From PFJX01 sp964542455 (GTDB taxonomy: Bacteria > Pseudomonadota > Gammaproteobacteria > Burkholderiales > Thiobacillaceae): a stretch of DNA of 64,000 nucleotides. The notes beneath the pieces are model-generated. The model was not told the DNA's origin and made no database searches. It saw nothing but the letters and a program-made list of their open reading frames with translations. Each line of letters opens with the position of its first letter. Position 1 is the stretch's first letter. The stretch is taken from contig CAZIUC010000016.1 in the NCBI GenBank assembly GCA_964542455.1, positions 1-64,000 on the forward strand, read 5' to 3'. The position numbers and the translations under genes are program-made. Shown piece by piece: positions 58,589 to 64,000 of the stretch.

Positions 58589-59289
58589 GGCTTGGCTCCT
58601 TCGGCGGCATCGAGTTCGCGGCTCCACGACAGTCCGTTGACATAGATGCCCAATGGGTTCTTGCGCAACCGCTGCTCGGAGCGCGGGGTTTGCAGGACGG
58701 TAGAAATCACGGCGTTCCAGCGCTCGGTGCCGGCCGGCGCGCCGTTGACGAAACGCTGCTCGGTCCAGCGCACGTTGAAAGACGCATCGCTGGCGCGCAC
58801 AACGCTGGTGATCTGCACCGTGACCGACTCCTTGCCGACGCGGGCGAACGGGTCATGGGTACGCGCGTACTCGTTGAGCACGCCCGCGCCGCGATCGGTG
58901 GTGTAGTCGTAGGCATCGAGCCAGTTCTGCCGCACGACGATGGGATCGATGGACAGCGAACGAACCAGTACGACGAAGTGCGCCAGGTGGTAAGCGATCT
59001 GGGCATCGTTCGGCCGGTACGGCGTGGCGGCTTCGCCGACCGCCCGAACCTGGCCGGCCTGATCCACTTCCACCACGTAGGGCGTGACGATGGACTGCGC
59101 CGAGCGCCAGACCAGCCCGCCTGCCATCAACAATGCAAGCACCAGACAACCGAAAGCCATCAGCCGCCAGTTCTTGGCCTGCACGCGGGCCGAGCCGATG
59201 CGTTCGTCCCACACCTGGGCGGCGGATTGGTAGGGAGTGGCTGGCTGCGGCGTATCGGCATAGCGCACCTGCGGTCGCTTGAATCGCAT
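58585..59289 (-). CDS. trbF: Conjugal transfer protein TrbF (VirB8-like)
   Basis: The 234-residue inner-membrane protein has a cytoplasmic start ('MRFKRPQVRYADTPQPATPY'), one transmembrane helix (about 43-62) and a periplasmic VirB8-like domain ('TPYVVEVDQAGQVRAVG', 'FNVRWTEQRF'). VirB8 proteins nucleate assembly of the secretion channel. It starts about 12 bases after the trbL stop and overlaps trbG. Confidence 0.95.
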   Translation of the reverse strand: MRFKRPQVRYADTPQPATPYQSAAQVWDERIGSARVQAKNWRLMAFGCLVLALLMAGGLVWRSAQSIVTPYVVEVDQAGQVRAVGEAATPYRPNDAQIAYHLAHFVVLVRSLSIDPIVVRQNWLDAYDYTTDRGAGVLNEYARTHDPFARVGKESVTVQITSVVRASDASFNVRWTEQRFVNGAPAGTERWNAVISTVLQTPRSEQRLRKNPLGIYVNGLSWSRELDAAEGAKP

Positions 59290-59301
59290 GGTTTGTTCTC
59301 C

Positions 59302-60678
59302 TTATGAGTTGGAATCGTGCAAGCTCGGGCCGCTGCTTGAGCCACCGCCATCGCCCCCGCGCAGCGTGTGGGCTGCGGTCGTGGCGGCATGGCTGATTTG
59401 CTGGCGGCGGTGCAGGCGCTTGGCCCAGGCGGGCTGCGCCTGTTGCTGGTCGACAGCGCCGGAATTGGCTTCGCTGGCAGTGGATTGGCCTGACGCGGCG
59501 GCGCCTCCGGATGCCGGCCCTGCCTCGTCGGAACGGAAGGCGGATGCCGCACGCTCCTTGAGCGAGCGCATCCCAGCAGCGGCCTTTTGCCCGACGGCTT
59601 GCGCACCAGTCTTGGTAACGTTGCTCACACCGGCAGCCGCCCCCTTGAGACCACCGCCGGCTGCTGCTGAACCGGCTTGATAGGCCGAGCGCGCGCTGCC
59701 TGCGGTCGAGGCAGCAGTATGCGCGCCGCTCGCAGCCATCTTGGCGGCAGCCGGTGCCATGCGCGCCCCCGCCACCACTGCGCTACCCACGCCGGTCGCG
59801 GCAGCGCCGACCGCGACGGCCGTACCGGCTGCGCCCATCGCTGCACCGGCCATTGCACCCGCGCCAAGCTGCGGCGCACCAGACACCAAGCCGGTGGCGA
59901 TGCCGGGGCCGAAGATGCCGAGTGCCAGCATGGCGAGCGAAGCCAGCATCACCACCAGCGCGTGGTCGACGGAGGGTTCATTCGGCGTGACCTGGAACTC
60001 GGCGAACAGCCCGGTTCCGATGCCTACGATCACGGCCAGCACCAACACCTTGATGCCCGACGACACCACGTTGCCGAGCACCTTTTCGGCGAGGAAGGCG
60101 GTCTTGTTCCAGAGCGCGAACGGCACCAGTACGAAGCCGGCGAGTGTGGTCAGCTTGAACTCAATCAGCGTGACGAAGAGCTGCACTGCCAGTACGAAGA
60201 AGCTGATGATGACGATCAGCCAAGCGAGGAACATCACCACGATGGGCGCGATGTTGATGAACACCTCGGGGAACCCGGCCATCTCGCTGATCTGCTGCAA
60301 GATGGGCGCAGCGGCGTCGATGCCGGTTTTGGCGAGGCGCCCCGGCTGCAGGAAGGTCGCCATGGTCAACGTCGAACCGGAAGCCGTCAGGCCGAGGCCG
60401 GCGAAGGACCGGAACACGATGCTCGCCAGCCAGTTGAAGTTGCCGATGATGTAGGCAAAGGCTCCCACGTAGAGCACCTTGCGCAGGAGCTTGGCCATCA
60501 CGTCTTCGCCCTGGCCGGTGGCATTGCCCAGTGCCCAATAGAGGCCGGCCAGGGTCATGTCGATCGCCACCAGCGTCGCGGTCAGGAAAGCGACTTCACC
60601 GTGCAGCAGGCCGAACCCCGAATCGATGTACGTGGAGAAGACATTGAGGAAACGGTCGATGACGGAGACGTCGTTCAT
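59302..60678 (-). CDS. trbL: Conjugal transfer protein TrbL (VirB6-like)
   Basis: The 458-residue protein is the polytopic inner-membrane channel component: about six hydrophobic segments within residues 20-290, starting 'MNDVSVIDRFLNVFSTYIDSGFGLL', followed by a Gly/Ala/Ser-rich hydrophilic tail (about 300-458). This layout is typical of P-type TrbL. It begins 11 bases after trbJ. The tail is repetitive, and similar tails vary greatly in length between elements. Confidence 0.95.
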   Translation of the reverse strand: MNDVSVIDRFLNVFSTYIDSGFGLLHGEVAFLTATLVAIDMTLAGLYWALGNATGQGEDVMAKLLRKVLYVGAFAYIIGNFNWLASIVFRSFAGLGLTASGSTLTMATFLQPGRLAKTGIDAAAPILQQISEMAGFPEVFINIAPIVVMFLAWLIVIISFFVLAVQLFVTLIEFKLTTLAGFVLVPFALWNKTAFLAEKVLGNVVSSGIKVLVLAVIVGIGTGLFAEFQVTPNEPSVDHALVVMLASLAMLALGIFGPGIATGLVSGAPQLGAGAMAGAAMGAAGTAVAVGAAATGVGSAVVAGARMAPAAAKMAASGAHTAASTAGSARSAYQAGSAAAGGGLKGAAAGVSNVTKTGAQAVGQKAAAGMRSLKERAASAFRSDEAGPASGGAAASGQSTASEANSGAVDQQQAQPAWAKRLHRRQQISHAATTAAHTLRGGDGGGSSSGPSLHDSNS

Positions 60679-60689
60679 GGCCGCATCCG

Positions 60690-61418
60690 TCAGTTGCCGT
60701 AGAAGTTCACGGACTGCGGCGTGTACGCCGTGCCGCTGCCGATGAAGCGGCGCGTCACCTCGCGCCCACGCTCAACGGCCGCAGCTTGACGAGCCAGTTC
60801 CAACGAGGCCGCACGGCCTTGCGTGAGCTGGAGCTGCTGGGCCTGGATGGACTGCTTGGCTTGCAGGGCCAGGAGCTGGTTAGTGGCCTGCATCGCCTGC
60901 AAGGCGCCGGTGGCCGATTGGCTCTGGTCGACCAGATCGGCCAACACGCCCTCATCCTGGTTCAGGTTCTGCGACACCTGCGCCTGCATGCGCATGGCGG
61001 TCTGCAAGCCCTGAAGCGTGTTTTGCCAGCGCTGGTGAGCGTCCTGGAACATCTGGTTGCCGCTCACGGTGGCGGCGTATTGATCCGGGTACAGTTGTGC
61101 GAACTGCTGGTCCATGTTCTGGATGTCGAAGGCCAGCCCCCGCGCCTGGGCGATCAGTTGCCGTGTCGTGTCCAGATTGGATCGCAGGCGATTGACCACG
61201 TTGAACGGCAGGCTCGCAAGGTTGCGAGCCTCGTTCATCAAGGACTGCGCTTCGTTCTGAAGCTGCCTGATCTGGTTGTTGATCTGCTCCAGCGTGTGCG
61301 CGGCAGTCAGGATGTTCTGTGCCAGATTCGTGGGGTCGATGACGACCCATTGCGCTTGGGCGACCGGCATGGCACCGATCAAGGCGGCAACAGCAACGGC
61401 AAGAAGACGTTTTTTCAT
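60690..61418 (-). CDS. trbJ: Conjugal transfer protein TrbJ (VirB5-like)
   Basis: The Met at 61418 lies behind a good GGAGGTTT ribosome site and gives 242 residues with a signal peptide ('LLAVAVAALIGAMPVAQA') and a long coiled-coil body ('AAHTLEQINNQIRQLQNEAQ'), as in TrbJ/VirB5 minor pilus proteins. The longer frame upstream of this Met lies inside trbE and is not used. Its start overlaps the trbE stop by four bases. Confidence 0.94.
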   Translation of the reverse strand: MKKRLLAVAVAALIGAMPVAQAQWVVIDPTNLAQNILTAAHTLEQINNQIRQLQNEAQSLMNEARNLASLPFNVVNRLRSNLDTTRQLIAQARGLAFDIQNMDQQFAQLYPDQYAATVSGNQMFQDAHQRWQNTLQGLQTAMRMQAQVSQNLNQDEGVLADLVDQSQSATGALQAMQATNQLLALQAKQSIQAQQLQLTQGRAASLELARQAAAVERGREVTRRFIGSGTAYTPQSVNFYGN

Positions 61419-63865
61419 GGCGAAACCTCCAGAGGTTGGGAAGCAAGGAAGGACGCGGCCGAGGGAGCGGACGGCAATAGGTCGGCTGCCCAATCGAGGC
61501 CGCGATGGCGCAGCCAGGCACCGGCAAAGCCCGGTGTTCCGGCGTCGCGCAGCACGCTGTCGATGGCGCGTTGGTCCTGGGGTGTTGAAGCGCCCGCAAA
61601 GGCGAGCGTGACCGGCCCGAGGTCAAGATCGAACAGACGGTTGCCCAGACGCGACTGGTAGTAGTAGTCGCGCTTGGGCTGGGCGGTGGCGACGATTTCG
61701 ATTTGCCGGCTGTTGAGCCCGAAGCCCTCGTAGATCGTGCGGATCTGCGGCTCGGTGGCCTGCGGGGTGGGCAGGAAGATGCGGCTGGCGCAGCTCTCGA
61801 TGATCGCGGGCGCGATGGTCGAGTCCTTGATGTCGGCCAGCGACTGCGTGGCAAAGATGACGCTGACGTTCTTCTTGCGCAGCGTCTTGAGCCACTGGCG
61901 AATGCGCGCCGCGAACACCGGGTCGTCGAGGAACAGCCAGGCTTCATCGAGGATCAGCAGTGTTGGCGCGCCGTCGAAACGCTCATCGAAGCGTGCGAAC
62001 AGATAGCCCAGCACAGCCAATACTGCGGCTTTGCTGTGCATCAGTTCCTCCATCTCGAAGCCCTGCACGTCGCCCACGCCCAGCCGGTCGCTGTCGGCAT
62101 CCAGCAGCTTGCCGTGCGCACCGCCGAGCACGTAAGGCGCTAGCGCCTGGCGCAGCACGTTGGATTGCAGCAGCACCGACAGGCCGGTGAGCGTGCGCTG
62201 CTCCACGGGCGCGCCCGCAAGACTGCCGAGCGCCGACCAGATGGTCACCTTCTCGTCCGGGCCGACCGCAATACCTTCATGCCGTAGGCGGCCCTCAACC
62301 CACTCGGCCGCCCACGTGCGGTAGCCTTCCCGGTTGATGCGGGCGAGCGGCTGGAAAGCGATTGCACCGTCAGTCCCCAGGTCGTAGTGCTCGCCACCCA
62401 GGCCGAGAATGGTGGCACGCATCGAACGCCCCATGTCGAAGGCGAAGATGCGTGAGCCGGGATAGCGGCGGAACTGCATCGCCAGCGTGGCAAGCAGAAC
62501 CGACTTGCCCATGCCGGTCGGGCCGGCCACCAGCGTATGCCCGACGTCGCCGACGTGCGTCACCAGCCGGAATGGCGTCGCACCCTCGGTGCGCGTGACG
62601 ATCAACGGCGGACCGTCGAGGTGGGCGTTCTTCTCCGGCCCGGCCCACACCGCCGATACTGGCATCAGGTGCGCGAGATTCAGCGTCGAGACGATGGGCT
62701 GACGCACATTGGCGTAGGCATTGCCCGGCACCGACGACAACCAGGCCTCCACGGCATTCAGCGTCTCCGGGATGGTCACGAAGCCACGGCCCTGGATGAC
62801 GCGCTCCACCATGCGCAGCTTTTCGTCGGCGGCGTTGGCGTCGGCATCCAGCACGGTCACGGTCGCGGTGACGTAGCCGAAGGCGACCTGATCGCTGCCC
62901 AACTCCTGCAAGGCCGCGTCCGCGTCGGCGGACTTGTTGCTGGCATCGGTATCGACCAACGGGCTTTCCTGTTGGAAGATGGTTTCGCGCAGCAGCGCGA
63001 GGACGTTCTTGCGCTTGGCGAACCATTGCCGGCGCAGGCGGCCCAGTTCCTTCTCGGCCTCGGCCTTGTCCATGCACAGGAAACGCGTGCTCCAGCGGTA
63101 GGCGAAGCCCAGGCGGTTGAGGTCGTCCAGAATCCCCGGCCAGGTCGAGGTCGGGAAGCCGCGTACCGTGACCACGCGCAGGTGCTGGTCGCCCAGCATG
63201 GGCGCGAGGCCGCCAACCAGTGGCGCATCGGCCAGCAGTGCATCGAGATGGAACGGCACTTCCGGCACGCCGACGCGGTAGCGGTGTGTCGAAACGGTCG
63301 CATGCAGGTAGGTCAGCGTCTGGCTGTCGTCGAGCCAGTCGATCTCCGGCATCACGCCGTCGAGCAGGTCGTAGATGCGATCGGTTTCCGCGACGAAGGC
63401 CGACAGACGTTCGCGCCAGTCCACGCCTTGTATGGGCGTGTTCTCGTAGAGCATCTTGGCTGCACGGGCGCCCGATTCTTCCGGCGGCAGGTATTGCAGC
63501 GTGAGGTGATAACCGCTCTCGAAGTGTTTCCCCGACTCTTTGAAGGTCGCGCGCCGCTCCTCGTCCACCAGCCAGGACAAGGGCTCCGGGAAATCCGAGT
63601 GCGGATAGTCGGCCGCAGGCCGGCGTTCGGCTTCGACGAACAGCGCCCAGCCAGAGCCGAGCCGACGCAGTGCGTTGTTCAGTCGCGCCGTGGTGGCGAT
63701 CAGCTCGCCTTGCGTCGCACTGTCCAGGTCTGGCCCACGAAAGCGTGCCGTGCGCTGGAAACTGCCATCCTTGTTGAGCACGACACCCGGCGCGACCAGA
63801 CCGGCCCACGGCAGCCAGTCGGCCAGCAAGGCCGGGCGCTGGCGGTATTCGGCGAGGTTCAGCAT
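61415..63865 (-). CDS. trbE: Conjugal transfer ATPase TrbE (VirB4-like)
   Basis: TrbE is the 816-residue VirB4-type ATPase powering pilus assembly and DNA transfer. Walker A 'AGPTGMGKS' is at residues 447-455 and Walker B 'LLILDEAW' at 636-643; 'ATQSLADIKDS' follows as in other VirB4 proteins. The N-terminal CagE/TrbE region starts 'MLNLAEYRQRPALLADWLPW'. It begins ten bases after trbD with a GGA-type ribosome site. Confidence 0.97.
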   Translation of the reverse strand: MLNLAEYRQRPALLADWLPWAGLVAPGVVLNKDGSFQRTARFRGPDLDSATQGELIATTARLNNALRRLGSGWALFVEAERRPAADYPHSDFPEPLSWLVDEERRATFKESGKHFESGYHLTLQYLPPEESGARAAKMLYENTPIQGVDWRERLSAFVAETDRIYDLLDGVMPEIDWLDDSQTLTYLHATVSTHRYRVGVPEVPFHLDALLADAPLVGGLAPMLGDQHLRVVTVRGFPTSTWPGILDDLNRLGFAYRWSTRFLCMDKAEAEKELGRLRRQWFAKRKNVLALLRETIFQQESPLVDTDASNKSADADAALQELGSDQVAFGYVTATVTVLDADANAADEKLRMVERVIQGRGFVTIPETLNAVEAWLSSVPGNAYANVRQPIVSTLNLAHLMPVSAVWAGPEKNAHLDGPPLIVTRTEGATPFRLVTHVGDVGHTLVAGPTGMGKSVLLATLAMQFRRYPGSRIFAFDMGRSMRATILGLGGEHYDLGTDGAIAFQPLARINREGYRTWAAEWVEGRLRHEGIAVGPDEKVTIWSALGSLAGAPVEQRTLTGLSVLLQSNVLRQALAPYVLGGAHGKLLDADSDRLGVGDVQGFEMEELMHSKAAVLAVLGYLFARFDERFDGAPTLLILDEAWLFLDDPVFAARIRQWLKTLRKKNVSVIFATQSLADIKDSTIAPAIIESCASRIFLPTPQATEPQIRTIYEGFGLNSRQIEIVATAQPKRDYYYQSRLGNRLFDLDLGPVTLAFAGASTPQDQRAIDSVLRDAGTPGFAGAWLRHRGLDWAADLLPSAPSAASFLASQPLEVSP

Positions 63866-63875
63866 GGCATGGTCC

Positions 63876-64000
63876 TTACACGTCCAGCAGCGGTTTGTGT
63901 TTCAGGTGGGTGGCAAACACCTGCATGAACTGTGGATCGACGCGCGCACCCCACATCGCCAGCGAGTGGCCGACGATCCAGAGCACCAAGCCCGGAATCC
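63876..64000 (-). CDS. trbD: TrbD, C-terminal part (cut by window end)
   Basis: The last 41 codons of a minus-strand gene read 'GLVLWIVGHSLAMWGARVDP' and 'FMQVFATHLKHKPLLDV', which matches the C-terminus of TrbD (VirB3-like), a small inner-membrane protein of the same system. The start lies beyond the window. It precedes trbE as in other P-type clusters. Confidence 0.88.
   Translation of the reverse strand, partial: IPGLVLWIVGHSLAMWGARVDPQFMQVFATHLKHKPLLDV

Larger units (their letters stand above)
55260..64000 (-). mobile_element. End of an integrative conjugative element carrying trb genes
   Basis: The minus-strand order trbD-trbE-trbJ-trbL-trbF-trbG-trbI-(DUF2274 gene) is the mating-pair-formation module of the IncP/Tn4371 type. 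No chromosomal gene follows it until the CHAT cluster, and the gap between them holds palindromes and AT-richer sequence. In Tn4371-like elements the trb genes lie near one end, so the element boundary is probably between 55072 and 55700. No integrase or direct repeats were identified in the window, and the rest of the element is beyond base 64000. Confidence 0.7.

Noticed and set aside
1..64000. CRISPR array, tRNA or rRNA genes
   Set aside because: No regularly spaced direct repeats, cloverleaf-like tRNA sequence or rRNA-like conserved sequence was noticed while reading; the repeats present are palindromic and dispersed. A tRNAscan or CRISPR-finder run would settle this.

Overview
The window is a GC-rich chromosomal segment from a proteobacterium, most likely a betaproteobacterium. 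The gene order leuC-leuD-leuB-asd-(usg-like)-fimV-truA-trpF-trpB-trpA-accD-folC-(SPOR protein)-cvpA-purF-metZ is the conserved betaproteobacterial arrangement, and surA/lptD beside amgK/murU, chorismate lyase and an MCE lipid transporter fit a Gram-negative cell. I cannot name the genus from sequence alone.

Layout. (1) 343-8601, minus strand: a small unknown gene, then a transglutaminase / ATP-grasp / alpha-E / glutamine-amidotransferase operon of the predicted peptide-modification type. (2) 8966-13483, plus: aroC, a Uma2-type nuclease-like gene, an MFS transporter and cimA (citramalate synthase). (3) 13621-19748: leuC, an entericidin-like lipoprotein, leuD, an inserted HEPN/MNT toxin-antitoxin pair, leuB, asd and a catalytically dead Asd paralogue. 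(4) 19864-24077: fimV, a CbiQ-like membrane protein and truA. (5) 24166-34601: trpF-trpB, an inserted hicA-hicB-hicB-like-mrr block, trpA, accD, folC, SPOR protein, cvpA, purF and metZ. (6) 34684-42076: surA and lptD (minus), amgK-murU-pepP (plus), ubiC (minus). (7) 42304-45183, minus: an MCE-type lipid transporter with a degenerate ATPase-like subunit. (8) 45255-55071, plus: a tightly packed nine-gene cluster of SH3-domain proteins, M48 peptidase-like proteins, an outer-membrane beta-barrel, an exported TPR-CHAT protease, a CHASE2 adenylate cyclase and a metallo-beta-lactamase-fold phosphodiesterase-like protein. (9) 55072-64000: a boundary region with two striking inverted repeats, then the trb mating-pair-formation genes of an integrative conjugative element, running off the window end inside trbD.

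How the parts work together. CimA makes citramalate, which LeuCD and LeuB can carry towards 2-oxobutyrate, so isoleucine and leucine synthesis share this block; Asd supplies the lysine/threonine/methionine branch and MetZ a late methionine step. AmgK-MurU recycle cell-wall sugars, while SurA-LptD and the MCE proteins maintain the outer membrane. The cluster in (8) has the parts to sense something in the periplasm (CHASE2), make and possibly destroy cyclic AMP in the cytoplasm, and carry out proteolysis in the envelope; this is the strongest candidate for a poorly described system.

Two themes stand out. Defence or toxin-antitoxin modules sit, with stop-start overlaps, inside two amino-acid operons (leu and trp). 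Several families of short dispersed palindromic repeats occupy the gene gaps; in four cases the repeat supplies the stop codon of the gene before it, and one repeat lies in frame inside a transglutaminase gene. No tRNA, rRNA or CRISPR array was seen.
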